Positions 31,915-42,566 of a stretch of 64,000 nt of DNA are shown in pieces. The notes below the pieces were generated by a model. It saw only the letters and a list, made by a program, of their open reading frames with translations, did no database searches and was not told the origin of the DNA. The DNA comes from Microdochium bolleyi (lineage: Eukaryota; Ascomycota; Sordariomycetes; Xylariales; Microdochiaceae). The DNA lies in assembly GCA_001566295.1 (NCBI GenBank), contig KQ964268.1:62001-126000 (forward strand), written 5' to 3'. The translations under genes and the position numbers were made by a program. The number at the start of each line of letters is the position of its first letter. Within the stretch, counting starts at the first letter, position 1.

Positions 31915-32454
31915 TTATTCACGAGCCCCCATAGAACTCTCCTCAACTGAGCCTCCACTGGTATCGTACAACTTGGCTATTTCCTTGATAGCATCGTCAC
32001 AGGTCTGCTGAATCACGCCCCAACCCTGGTTCAGAGACCCCGAATCGCCCAGGAGCTTGCTCGTATTTGGGCCATCCGGCCCCGTCCAGGACACGACGAT
32101 CCTCCTGATCTGCCTCGCTTGCTCTCTCGTAGAGTTCATTCGTTCGAGGAACAGCTCCGCTGCGGTCTCGGCGCACTCCTCGCCGAGACTTTCGATGTAG
32201 GCCATCTCTTCCTTTTCGGCGGTGTTGTAGAGTGTAATGAGGTGATTTGCCAAAGTCTCGACCGCTCGCTGAATGGGCTGCTGCAAGTTGTAGAAGTCTT
32301 GATGGGGATTTGACGTGGCTGGTGGTAAGGATTCGATTTGTTTCTTGCAAAGCTCAGTGGAGGATTTGATCCGTTGGAAAAGATCAGTCTGTATAGTTGC
32401 CAACTTGGCTTTCGCCCTGCCTACATCGAACGAAGGATTGTTGATGCTAGTCAT
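31915..32454 (-). CDS. Hypothetical 179-residue helical protein
   Basis: An uninterrupted frame with ATG at 32454 and a good TATA box about 95 nt upstream. The product is acidic, Glu/Gln/Ala-rich and predicted to be mostly helical. Residues 10-110 contain long stretches without proline and with heptad-like spacing (DLFQRIKSSTELCKKQIESL, later VETLANHLITLYNTAEKEEM), suggesting a coiled coil or helical bundle. No signal peptide, membrane segment or catalytic motif was seen, and I do not recognise the family. Confidence 0.6.
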   Translation of the reverse strand: MTSINNPSFDVGRAKAKLATIQTDLFQRIKSSTELCKKQIESLPPATSNPHQDFYNLQQPIQRAVETLANHLITLYNTAEKEEMAYIESLGEECAETAAELFLERMNSTREQARQIRRIVVSWTGPDGPNTSKLLGDSGSLNQGWGVIQQTCDDAIKEIAKLYDTSGGSVEESSMGARE

Positions 32455-33465
32455 GTTGCTTCTTGTGACTCTGGGGGGCGGTGGGCTTGAGTAATATGAG
32501 GGTAGTTGAGGTGAGCAATTAGGTCAGTTTTGGGTGGCCTGCGAAGCTCTTTTATATACATTGCCTTCCGCAGAAGCGCAAAGGTTGTGTCTCAGCCACC
32601 GCTCGGAGCTTGAATATGTTTTCGGAATGGGCATGCAGACGTCAGGTGGTTTGTGTTCAGCTGTGTCGATAGTGTGTTGCTGAAAATGGGGTTCAGCCAG
32701 CCACAACGCGCAGCTCGACCAGTCTAGCGCGCTTCGGATTAGGAAAACGTCTCCTAAATGGACGCTTGCCTGCCGCCGTACACCCCGGTTTCACGACAGT
32801 AGATCACACGATTGGAAAGTTTCCCAGACTGTACATGCACCGAGTAAGCATAGCGCTGTCGTCTTGGTTAAATGGTAAGCTGGGCTTCGACAGGCATGTG
32901 CGTCTCTTAAGACGGTGTGGTAGCTGATATAGCGAGCTTCGAGGTACTTTACCCATTTGGATCTATGATAATTGCGAAGTGAACCTGCCTGTACGCAAGC
33001 CCAAGCAGCAGGCTGTTGCAAGGGCCGGTGATGCCAGCCAGCAGAACGTAGGCATGTAAATCCATCCGCTTTGCAAGAATTCGGGTCAATATCACCTAAT
33101 AGTGTCCATAAGGTAGTCAGGAAATGGCAATGTCCTCCGCTGTTTTCTGTGGCTTTACAAACGCTGGCTCAATGGTGAGCTGTTACTAATCCAGCTATAT
33201 TCCTGTGTTCTACTAGTCCCGGGGAATTGTTGGCATAGGATGAAGAGAAGGGCAAGGGGGGTTAATCACCCTCTGGATCTCGGCCACAGGTTCTGTGTGA
33301 TCCCGAGGGCATCCTTGAATGCCAGCTGCCAAATGTCTCTGTTCTCACGATTTAACTTCAGCTTATGCAATAGCACAGTCGCGTGGGCTTTAATGTTCTT
33401 GTAACTCGAGGGTTGTGATCGCACTTCTACTTGCGCTCAGACTGCACGTAGCTGAAATTGATGGA
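32455..33465. other. Upstream region of the hypothetical gene, then gene-free
   Basis: Contains the TATA box at 32549. The rest shows no gene on either strand. Confidence 0.5.
32549..32558 (-). promoter_or_regulatory. TATA box of the hypothetical helical-protein gene
   Basis: TATATAAAAG on the minus strand, 95 nt before the ATG at 32454. Confidence 0.55.
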
Positions 33466-34360
33466 CTATTTGAATGGATGCTGAAACACAACCTTCCCAG
33501 AGCCTCGCTTCCCACTTTGAATCCTCAAAAGCTCCCGCAATGCTTCATCCGACGTCACATCGAGTACACTGACAGACGGGACCTCGAACTTTGTGCCGTA
33601 GTTGGTGATAGCCCAGTGCAACGCGCCCAGGCGTTCCAATGATCCGCTATCCTGGAGGGAACGGTCAGAGGCTCGGGAGCACCGCGTGGATGAATACAAA
33701 AGTCGTCTTTGGTCGAGGCCACCAGGAACAGGAATTTTGTCCCTGGACGGAGCACGACTGAACAGAGCACTGCTTCGTCGGTGACGCTCTGGGCCATCAG
33801 GTCTGCCGAGGATGGCTCCCCCATCGTGCCAGCGGCGTCCAGAGCATGGGAGATGGGCCCCTTGCCGAGTGCCTCAACGGCCGCCTTGATGTCTGCGACG
33901 ACGCTTGCGGCCGCATAGTCAAAGACACGTGTTGCTCCGAGGCTCCTGAGGAGATCATGACGTGCCGGAGAGCCTGTCACAAATATATTGCTGAAGCCGC
34001 TGGCACGTGCCAGCTGCAGAGCGGAAAGGCCGACGGCCGAGGAGGCTCCCCAGATCAGGATCGGACTGGGAGAGTCAGCCGGCCTGGCAGTAGGCAAGGG
34101 GAACTTGAACAGGTTGTGCAAAACGTGGGCGGCGGTCATAACAACGGAGGTAAGCGCCGCTGCGTGAGATTCGGGCAGGTTCGAGGGAATTTTGAACACC
34201 ATGTCGCAAGGTACCGCAAGGGAGCTTTGATGGGAGCCGTACTTGGTCGGCCGCCCCAAGTTGGACGGCGTGTATCCGGCGACAGCATCCCCTGGTCGTC
34301 TCGAACAACGAACTGCAAATCCTCCGCCACGTATAGCGCTTTGCTTTGCTGTGACGACAT
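33466..34360 (-). pseudogene. Decayed medium-chain enoyl reductase (MDR), paralogue of 58869-59990
   Basis: It starts at 34360 with MSSQQSKALYVAEDL, like the intact paralogue, then lacks about 50 codons covering most of the GroES-like catalytic domain. It resumes in another frame at PGDAVAGYTPSNLGRPTKYG and continues through the Rossmann part (ILIWGASSAVGLSALQLARA, FDYAAASVV, HALDAAGTMG). Near 33650 the frame shifts again, and the C-terminus (LHWAITNYGTKFEVPSVSV to FQHPFK) is found in a third register, ending at 33466. One internal deletion plus two frame changes mean no functional enzyme. Confidence 0.8.
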
Positions 34361-35151
34361 GAAGCCTTCTTTTCGGCTGTTGCAGGATCCCCGTCGCGGC
34401 GTCCTTGCTCTAGAGTAGTGCGGATGATGATGAGAAAGAACAAAGAGAGGTCCGCAATCCAACTAACACTTCAGTCAAATTCAAGGCGCTGTCGGCTTGG
34501 ACGGCCTGGCCCGATGCTTATGAAGCACGAACCGGAGATCCTCGCCCCGTCTCCTCTCCTCCCCTTCCCCGTCCGACTCCCGAGGTCTCTCCCCACAGGT
34601 GCCCGACGTCGTTCTCCACACAAGCGGCACGGCTTCTTCTCCGACATCCAAGCGCAAGGCGGCTCTCGAGTTCAGTCCGAGCCCCTCAGCTCGCGAGCCG
34701 CGTGCTTAATGGAGTGCAGTCGGCGATGACGCAACACTTTCACCGTCACTATTCGAAGAACATGGCAGTGCATTAGCCCCTACGTATATCGCCAGATCTT
34801 GCCGGCCCCAAGGTCGGAGTCTCGGACGACTCTGAAACGACATGACCAAGTTCTATACCCGGGACTCGTGCACATCGGCAGTGGAGGGGTGATATGCCGC
34901 CTGCTGCATTCGCTCAGAGAGCTCAAGTAACTATGGATCTGACCCTTCGTATTCATTGGGACCCCGGTCCTGCACGAGTCCACAGTAGAGTGCAGCCGAG
35001 CTCTAACCTGCAATACTCAACTTCTCTCCTCTGCCTTCGGTTTGAAATATGTTCCCATCGCTCGTCTCCTCCGACTTCGACAAAGCGGCGTGACAAGTTA
35101 ATCTCTTTCCCTCTCCAGGACCCATCCCCGGAACGAGCGACAACCAGGACA
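34361..35151. other. Intergenic region between two divergent pseudogenes
   Basis: No gene. Probably the former shared promoter of the enoyl-reductase and SDR remnants. Confidence 0.5.
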
Positions 35152-35391
35152 ATGACGGAAACCACTCGCAGACTACACAATGAGGTGTACCCATTCATCT
35201 ACCCTGCCAAGTTCAAGCAGTCCCTGGCTTGGAAGGTCGTCATCATCACTGGGGAGCGGTCCATCCAATACCCCCGGTTTTGCAAATGCTTACAGGCAGG
35301 GGAACGCGGCCGGATCCAGGGTGGGAGGCCCGCCTGGAGCCCGGGCGGTTGCCTCCGGAACAGACAATCAGTGATCGGAAGGTTTTACTAA
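35152..35391 (+). pseudogene. 5' remnant of a short-chain dehydrogenase
   Basis: From the ATG at 35152 the frame reads YPFIYPAKFKQSLAWKVVIITG, the usual start of a fungal SDR up to the first glycine of the TGxxxGxG motif, then changes frame. GFANAYRQGNAAG continues in another register near 35290, as expected for the next helix (GFAKAYAQAGA in relatives). No later SDR motifs follow, so only the first 60-70 codons survive. Confidence 0.6.
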
Positions 35392-36532
35392 ACGGTAGCA
35401 GGGAAGATAAGCAGTGCATCTGCTCCTTGGCTTAGACTCAACCAGGACTCGCTTCAGCTCAGCTCGCTAGTCTTTGGGGGATAATGTGCAGATGTCCCTG
35501 AGCGTAGCGGCGAGACCTGGGTTCAGTATCTCTGCAAAACCTGCGCGCTTTCAAATCCAACTTGTGCTGCTTCATCCGAGGTTGCTTCTCGGTATCTCTG
35601 CGAAGGCGCTGCTCGTGAAGACCCGGGCCAGCACTGCCGTGAGTCGCAAGCCCACTTCGTTGCGTAGCGAATCGCACGCGCCAGGCGCTGGTAGGTAGAA
35701 CGCAGTGACGAGTGCATCAGTTTGCGGGGGCCATCGAGTCTTGGCACGCCCGCCGAGACTTTCCAGTGGGCTCGAAGAGCTTGGGCTAAAGCTCTGGCGA
35801 TGGCCTCAAAGCAGCCATTACATCACGCGCGCCTGGAGGCGGCAGGGGTTGGAGGTAATGCCAAGTCGTTCGAATAAGGCCAAGCCACGCGCGGGTCCGC
35901 ACAGCTGCAAGACAGATCTTGAGGCTGAGGGCGGGCCTAGCCAGACTCCGCGTGGACGCCATGCTCCCTGGTTGCGACCCCAGGCCTGGGCTGTGCAGGA
36001 CTTTGGCATTCTTCTCTAGCGACAAACCTTGTGCTGTCCGGTGACAGACTAATGGCGAGTCCTGAAACCCATATCGAGACCCGGCAGTGAGGCCTGTCGT
36101 GGAGGAGCTGCATACGCCACAGCCTTCTGAGGTTCAGAGTGCGTGCCCAACCCCAATGCAGTAATCCCCGACATCAGCCAGTTTCAATAGTCCGCTTCCC
36201 TGGACCGGCAAAGGCCCAAAAGGCGTCGCGCCAAGACCGCCATCGAGCGCCTCTCGCCAGCAGAGCACCCCTGATCACGCCTGAGGAAAAAACACCACAC
36301 GGTTCACACCGTCGAAACGACCATGTTGCTTAGAGGGGCAAAGGGAGGCCCGACGACAGAAACACAGACCTTGTGGCTTGCATGTGGATTGCATGTGGAT
36401 ATTCCATAGCTACACAGCACGAGAAGGAAGATTATAAGAAGCGACAGTCTCGCCCACGACGTCTTTCATTCGCTTCATCTGATTCAGTTGCACTCATATG
36501 CGCTGCTTTACTCGACAGTACATTGGAAGACT
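35392..36532. other. Gene-free stretch
   Basis: No recognisable coding sequence; right end is the promoter of the metalloprotease gene. Confidence 0.5.
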
Positions 36533-38725
36533 ATGCGGTCCATTCTGGTACTCCCCTTGATGGTCCTGGCCGGGGGTTCCCTGGCCCAGGACATCACGAG
36601 CTCCGATAGCTCAACGACCTCACTCGAGTCAACCCCGAGCGAGACCCCCCCTGTGATCGACACACCGCCGGTAGTTAACACCCCATCCGTCACCCCTACT
36701 GTCACGGACGACGGATCCTCAACGCCTTCCGTCACGCCTTCCGCTTCGGACTCGGTCGTCACCACGCCCAGCGACAGCGCGTCCTCCTCAAGCGCCGGGA
36801 GCACAGATAGTGGCTCGGCTGCGGCCACCGGTACCGGCACGCTGGACGTGGACGACCCGACGGCCACTTATGCCATCCCGCCCGACTTTTACGACGTGAC
36901 CAACATTGACGAGGGCCATCTGGAAGACGTGCAGCCCTCCCTGGACGAGGCTATCGATATCGGCGCCCTGCAGGTGAACTCCTACGCTTATCAGGTTGCG
37001 GATGGCAAGCTTGCTCCTCCTGACGACCCGAACGAGCGGCCGGTCGCCGTAGTAAGTTTGCAGCCTACGATTGCGAGCGCACAATGACTGAAAACTCACC
37101 GAGTTGCTGATTCTTTGATGTGCGCATAGCTGCCCGCGTGCCCCAACATCAAGGCCGCAGCCGAGCGTGCCGCCCTCAGTGGCAGGGCAATCCGGCTGCC
37201 CAAGTTCCGCTGTGTCAAGAAGACGCTTGTCATCAAGGTTCACTTCAACTACGTTATGCCCAGCTCGAACACGCCGCAGAAGGCCAAGGACGACGCCCTC
37301 AAGCGTGCCATGCGCAACGTGAGTTTCTGAACCCCGGCATTGCCTACCAAATGGATTGCACCAGGGACTGACATTGGCGATGGTGGCCTATCCGGACAGT
37401 TCGAGCTGCTCAACGCGGTGTACAACCCGTTCAACATCGAGTTCACCTTGGCCAGCTACAACACACCTGTGCTCAAGTGGTTCTCCGAGATGAGCTACTA
37501 CAAGGGCGACGGCTTCTACGCCACCGAGACCTGGACCAAGGCGAACCAGAACTATATGAAGTTGAACCGCAAGGGCGGCTTCGAGGAGCTCAACATCTGG
37601 ATCGTCAACTCGATCAACGTCATCAATGCGGACTCGAACAGTATTGCAGGCGTGAGTCCTCCACCAAGCTGAGCAAGGCGAGAATCGAGTTTTATGCAAC
37701 CAGACTGACCGCAATCTCACATACAGTTCGCCACGTTCCCCAACTGGAACAAGGCGCACGACGGCATCGTACTGCGCCTGTCGGCGCTCACGCCCGTCGA
37801 CGGCGATCTGCTCACGTCGACCAAGGATAAGGATACGTGCGTCGTGACCGCGTCCACCAAGGCCGAAAAGCAGCTGAGGGGTTCGACGCTGATCCACGAG
37901 GTCGGCCACTGGATGGGCCTCAAGCACGTCCACGAGGGTGGCTGCGCGGGCACCGACAGCGTCAGCGACACCTACCAGGTCGAGGATGACCAAAACCGCA
38001 GCTGCTGCCAGCAGGTCTCGTGCCAGCAGATCGCGTACCGCTCCAGCAACTGGATGAGCGTAAGTCTCTCAGCCCGCGCACTTGTCGCTTCACGTGTTAC
38101 CCCTGAGAAGAAATCGAGACGCTGACATTACCCCCTCTCGAAATAGTACTCCCGCTGTGCCGGCGCCAGCGCCTACGAGCGCCCGTTCAACCCGTCGGCC
38201 TTCACCAACGGCCAGAGCGCACGCATGTTCACCTTCTTCCAGCGCTACCGCACCAAGGAATACCGGTGCGACGAGCTCATCATCAACAAGCGCAACGCCG
38301 ACCCGCTCCAGCGTCGCCGAGAGGAGGACCAGGCCAAGGTGCTCGCCGACCTGCTCCTGAACAACTGCTCCGTCGCGATCCAGGACGTGTTCGCGCCCGA
38401 CTCGATCCCGCTCGGCAAGGCCGACCTCGCCGTCTACAGCTCGTCGGCCAGCTTTCTGCAGGCCAACCCGACCCCAGTCCCCGCGGGTGTCGTCAAGCCC
38501 AGCACCGTCACCTACGGCACCAGCCAGCCCACGGCGACCGTGCCCGGAGGCGGCGGCCCGAACGTCATCACCGGCGGCGGCTCGGGCTCGGGCTTGGGCT
38601 CGACCGGCATGCCCAAGCCCACCAACGCCGCTCCCGCGCTGACAGGCGCGCACGGCAACGGCGGCATGTTTGCGGTTTCCGTGTGGGTGGCTCTGGCTAC
38701 CGCTCTGGGCTTCTTCCTCATCTGA
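36533..38725 (+). CDS. Secreted M43-type zinc metalloprotease with Ser/Thr-rich stalk and probable GPI anchor
   Basis: Five exons, 36533-37051, 37130-37318, 37400-37651, 37727-38059 and 38147-38725, all in phase 0, encode 623 residues. There is a signal peptide (MRSILVLPLMVLAGGSLAQ), then about 90 Ser/Thr/Pro-rich residues, likely O-glycosylated. The catalytic domain has the metzincin motif H-E-V-G-H-W-M-G-L-K-H (His377, Glu378, His381, His387) and the Met-turn N-W-M-S-Y-S (Met430), matching pappalysin/cytophagalysin-like M43. A cluster of six cysteines follows the zinc site. The C-terminus has a Gly/Ser/Pro-rich linker and a hydrophobic tail (FAVSVWVALATALGFFLI), the pattern of a GPI attachment signal. 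Typical fungal M43 enzymes are about 280 residues and soluble; this one is more than twice as long. Confidence 0.88.
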
Positions 38726-39221
38726 GCGGGACGCTATTGACGAGGCTGTGAGACAAGCTGGATTCCAACATAGCACTGGACCAGGAGCACACGAAGTCCG
38801 GGATTTATATCCTCGGGTAATTGGGAAGGAGAGATTGGACGTGGAAGCAAGCATTGAGGACGTGATTTTAGCATTGAAGCACTGAATGATGACGAGTTGG
38901 AAGCGACATGGTGTTTTGATGGGTATAATAATTATTCAAAAAAAGAAAAGAAAAAAAAAGAATCCAAATGAGAAAAGTGTTTGGGTCATGTTTACTGTGT
39001 GAATGTACCGAAAAAGCGCGCATTCTCCTACTGGGCGCAGTTGACCCGAACAATGTCGCCAGAGGTCGCCCCCGTGAAGCCGCCCCAATCTAGCGGCGCC
39101 TCTCCCTAGCAGGCCTGACTCTTCCGTGTAGCACAACAGATATTCGGAACAAACTCGGTGTTGTGGCCTCGATCAGGAGTAAAAGGTGCCCGGGGATGTC
39201 TCCCAGAACAATGTGGTATCC
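38726..39221. other. 3' flank of the metalloprotease gene
   Basis: No gene. An A-rich run lies at 38936-38963, compatible with a transcript end region. Confidence 0.5.
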
Positions 39222-39850
39222 CTAACCCTGACCCAGGGACTTGTGCAGGTTGACTCGGCAAATCCGACCCTCGGTGGGGGAGGGAACGGTCCGGCCGAGC
39301 CCGGCGAGACCGAGATAGCGCGGTACATCGCGTCGCGGTTCTAGCATCGCGAGCATGAGATCATACTCATCCGGATGTTTGATGCCGTATGCCTTTACTC
39401 CGCCGTCCGACGGGTCCCACCACAGGCACGCGAGCAGCTCGGCGTACTCTAGATTTGGTATATTCTCGCGAGCCATTGCGCGCGCGAAGCTAGCCAGCAG
39501 GGGCTCGAGCCTCTCCCTATAAGTCTGGGTACGGAAGAGGTCCGGTACAGAAGTCTATCTCTTCTTTACCGTAGAGCAGATTGTCTTTAAATTCCTCGTC
39601 GAGCTCTTCGTCTTCTAGTATAACGTAATCGCACAGGTATGTTACGATCCAACCTTTGGGGTTAACCGTCTGGTCGGGCTTCGGCAGGTTACTATTTTAC
39701 CGGTAGTTGAAGCCTTTATAATATTGCTTCCTGTCGAATACCGTCCTCTCTCTTAGTGTTACCGTATCTTTTAGAAGAGATACTACTCTCGTCAATGTAG
39801 TGACTAGTCTAAGTAATATATAAGAATGATATTTAGATTGATCACTACAG
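39222..39850 (-). pseudogene. Decayed fungal F-box-associated-type protein, TpA-rich
   Basis: Minus-strand remnants: LPKPDQTVNPKGWIVTYLCD, DEELDEEFKDNLLYGKEEID and FCTGPLPYPDL in one frame, then after a frame change ERLEPLLASFARAMAREN and LEYAELLACLWWDPSDGGVK, ending in a stop at 39222. The LEPLLASFARAMAR...AELL pattern is common in large fungal proteins with an N-terminal F-box. There are stops at TAA/TAG positions and a strong TpA excess from 39540 to 39850, as left by repeat-induced point mutation. No F-box was seen. Confidence 0.45.
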
Positions 39851-40269
39851 TATAAAGGTAAGGACTATCTATTTAGGAAATCCTCCGTATCATATATCCC
39901 CTGTTGGTCCGCGCTGTTACAGAGGCCTAAGCAGAGGCTGAGCAGACCTGAGCATGACCTGATTGAGACTAAGCAAGCACTAAGCGACTCCATAAACGGC
40001 GTTTACCACATCAGGGGATAAGTGTGCTTCAGATTAGCCAGCGAAGCCCTAAGAGAACAACGACATTTGACAGAGATATTGCCCTAGCTTTATCTACCTA
40101 GGTATTCACCAGGACAGTAATCCTGATGCCAGAGCTACGGTTGTCACCTAAGTTCAGATCGTGACAGGACACTACGTTGGGCTAATTTGGAAGCAAGGTA
40201 TTTCTATTTAATCTCCTCACATGTTATTTGTGCCCCTTAAACTGCAGAGGGCATCTTTCTAGTCTAGGT
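39851..40269. other. AT-rich gene-free stretch
   Basis: Degenerate repeated TGAGCA/TAAGCA words near 39927-39988. No gene recognised. Confidence 0.45.
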
Positions 40270-42060
40270 CTATGGATAGCTCAGCCCATGGCCAAATCTG
40301 AAGGCAGGATCTTTTGTATCGTGTGCCTTATCTGTTAATGAGGCATCCACAGCCGCCATGGAGCGTGGCAGGTCGAACGGCAGCTTGCCCAGCGGCTTGG
40401 CCGCCCCGAGCAGGACATCCATTAGTGCGTCGGGCCCCGTGCCAAAGGTGCCGAGTAGCGCGGCGGCCTTGCCGACTAGGGGCGTCACGACAGCCGGGCG
40501 GTCCAGATAGACGTCAACGACGGTGGGCGCGTCGGCGCAGATGGCCAAGACCTCGGTCAGGAGCTCGTCGCTGAAGTCCAAAGACCCGGCGTGGAACGTG
40601 CTCGCGAAGGCGCCGGAGCGCTTCTCGTAAGGCGCCTGCAGCCGCACGATGGCCAGGTCGGCCTCCTTGGCGCTTCCGACGACCGTGAACCCTCGGGCCG
40701 TGGCGATCTCGGCGGGGAAATCCTTGAGGAAGACCTTGCAGGAGGATGGGGAAGAGTTGCTGCTCAAGGGCAAGAATTGTGTCGCGTTCTCCAGCACCGT
40801 AATCGAGGCTCTCTGGGCGGCGGTAGCCTCGGCGAGGAACTCTGGCGTGCCGACGTTCTGCGTCGCCTGCTCCTCGTCGAGGAACGGGTTGTCGAACAAG
40901 CCAAGCAGGAACTTGTCCCGGAGGATCCTGGTGACCGACGCATCGATGCGCGACTCTGCCACGCGGCCGCTCCGCACGAGCTCGATGATCAGATCGCTGC
41001 AGATCTCGCCGCCGAGCTGGTCGCAGCCCGCGTCCAGAATCTTGGCGACACGGTCGAGCCGGGATTCATCCTCGCAGCCCCAGGCGCGCGCCTGCTGGTT
41101 CTCCCCCATGATGATGTGATCAGTGATCATGCCAAAGTCGGTGACCACGACGCCCTGGAATCCGAGCTTGCCGCGCAGCAGGTCGGTGACGATGGGCTTG
41201 TTGAAGCCAAATGCGACCTCTGGGTATTCGGGCAAGCCCGTAGGCACGCCGTACGCCGGCATCACCTGCGCTGCGCCAGCCTCGAGCGCCGCGCGGAAGG
41301 GGCGGAGGTGGTACTCGAATTGGCCGCCGGGGTACTCCTGAATGCGGCCCTCGTGAAAGTGCGAGTCCTCACCCTTGCGCAGCGCGCCTCCGCCGGGGAA
41401 GTGCTTGATCATACAGGCTACCGAGCTCGAGCTCAGCCCCGGCCCGGCGCCCTGGAAGCCGCGGATGTAGGCCGCGACCAGCTCCGAGGTCAGATCGGCG
41501 TCCTCGCCAAAGGTGCCATTGGTCCTCGACCAGCGGTAGTCGGTGGCCAGGTCGATCTGAGGGTGGAGGGCTACCCGGATGCCCAGCGCCCGGTACTCCT
41601 GGCTCGCAATCTCGGCGAAGCGCCTGGTGGTGGCCGGGTCCCTGATAGCAGCAAGACCAAGAGTCTCGGGCCACTGAGATAGGGAGCCTGCCGCGGCAGC
41701 TGTGCCTAGGTTGGCGAAGAAGTGGTGCCGGGGGTCGGACGATACGGTAAGGGGAATGCCAAGCCGTGTCGAGCGCGCGAGCCTCTGGGCGGCGTTGTGC
41801 CAGCGGACCGCCTGGCGGACGTCTGTGACGGAGCCTACGAGCGCAAAGTGGCTGATGAAACGGGTGCAGATGGTGTCCTGGGGGCTCTCGAGGCCCATCA
41901 TGTTGTTGGGCTGCGACAGAGAGTCCTCGGCGCCCGGCATCACGAGCCAGTGGAACATCTGCCCGACCTTCTCCTCGAGTGTCATGTGGGTCAGGAGATC
42001 GTCCACACGCTCGCCTACGGGCAGCGATGTATCCCAGTAGGGAGCTGATTCCGCAACCAT
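40270..42060 (-). CDS. Glycoside hydrolase family 3 beta-glucosidase-like enzyme (intracellular type)
   Basis: A single exon, 597 residues from the ATG at 42060 (reading MVAESAPYWD); an in-frame ATG at 42147 would add an Arg-rich stretch without family similarity. The GH3 barrel carries KHFPGGG at 219-225, substrate-site residues in ALHPQIDLATDYRW, and the nucleophile Asp308 in VVVTDFGMITDH. The second GH3 domain follows (about 430-590, ending RFGHGLSYP). It has no FnIII-like third domain and no signal peptide, so it is shorter than secreted fungal GH3 enzymes and probably cytosolic. It would hydrolyse terminal beta-D-glucosyl (or N-acetylhexosaminyl/xylosyl) residues. It is divergent from a sugar carrier at 42567, suggesting uptake and intracellular hydrolysis of a disaccharide or glycoside. 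Confidence 0.88.
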   Translation of the reverse strand: MVAESAPYWDTSLPVGERVDDLLTHMTLEEKVGQMFHWLVMPGAEDSLSQPNNMMGLESPQDTICTRFISHFALVGSVTDVRQAVRWHNAAQRLARSTRLGIPLTVSSDPRHHFFANLGTAAAAGSLSQWPETLGLAAIRDPATTRRFAEIASQEYRALGIRVALHPQIDLATDYRWSRTNGTFGEDADLTSELVAAYIRGFQGAGPGLSSSSVACMIKHFPGGGALRKGEDSHFHEGRIQEYPGGQFEYHLRPFRAALEAGAAQVMPAYGVPTGLPEYPEVAFGFNKPIVTDLLRGKLGFQGVVVTDFGMITDHIIMGENQQARAWGCEDESRLDRVAKILDAGCDQLGGEICSDLIIELVRSGRVAESRIDASVTRILRDKFLLGLFDNPFLDEEQATQNVGTPEFLAEATAAQRASITVLENATQFLPLSSNSSPSSCKVFLKDFPAEIATARGFTVVGSAKEADLAIVRLQAPYEKRSGAFASTFHAGSLDFSDELLTEVLAICADAPTVVDVYLDRPAVVTPLVGKAAALLGTFGTGPDALMDVLLGAAKPLGKLPFDLPRSMAAVDASLTDKAHDTKDPAFRFGHGLSYP

Positions 42061-42566
42061 GATAGGTAGATGTCGTCGTCGTGTCGTCGTCGCTGCTGTT
42101 GGCCCTCTTCTTGGTGGACGTGATATGGGGATGGTGTAAGTGATCATGGGACAGCGGACTCTCTAGGCCTGTTGCACAAATACGAAGGTGGTCCCCGTCC
42201 AACGGACCAGGTAGGTATATCCTAGGCGCACGCTAGGCTCGGCACCCAGCTGTAATTTGACTCATGAGGTTTGTGGACGGGGCTAGAACACGATGCCCGG
42301 CTCGGCAACTCTGTCGGGACGTGGTCGCAGCTGGAGATGCCGCCGGCTCGGTAACTGGTGGGGTCCCTCAGCAGCTCAGGGGCCCCTTCGACTTCCCCAG
42401 TTCCCCATACTTACCCCGGCCTCAATCTGCGGCATCCCCAGAACCCCAGAGCAGCATGCTTCTCCTCATATAAAGTCACGCGGGCCACCGTCGTCCTCGT
42501 AAGATCTAGATCCTGCATCTCACGCTGTCCGCGATACACGCCGGCAAAAGACGCATTTTGCCTACC
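42061..42566. promoter_or_regulatory. Shared divergent promoter of GH3 and MFS genes with CreA-type motifs
   Basis: 506 nt between divergent start codons. Matches to the carbon-repressor consensus SYGGRG: GTGGGG at 42358-42363, and CCCCAG (reverse CTGGGG) at 42395-42400, 42436-42441 and 42444-42449. A TATA box TATAAAG for the carrier lies at 42469-42475. Repression by glucose is inferred from the motifs only. Confidence 0.5.

Noticed and set aside
39926..39990. Possible short tandem repeat (TGAGCA-like words)
   Set aside because: Units are irregular in length and sequence; not a repeat array and not CRISPR.
40591..41682. A 363-codon + strand frame opposite the GH3 gene
   Set aside because: Antisense shadow of a conserved GH3 domain.
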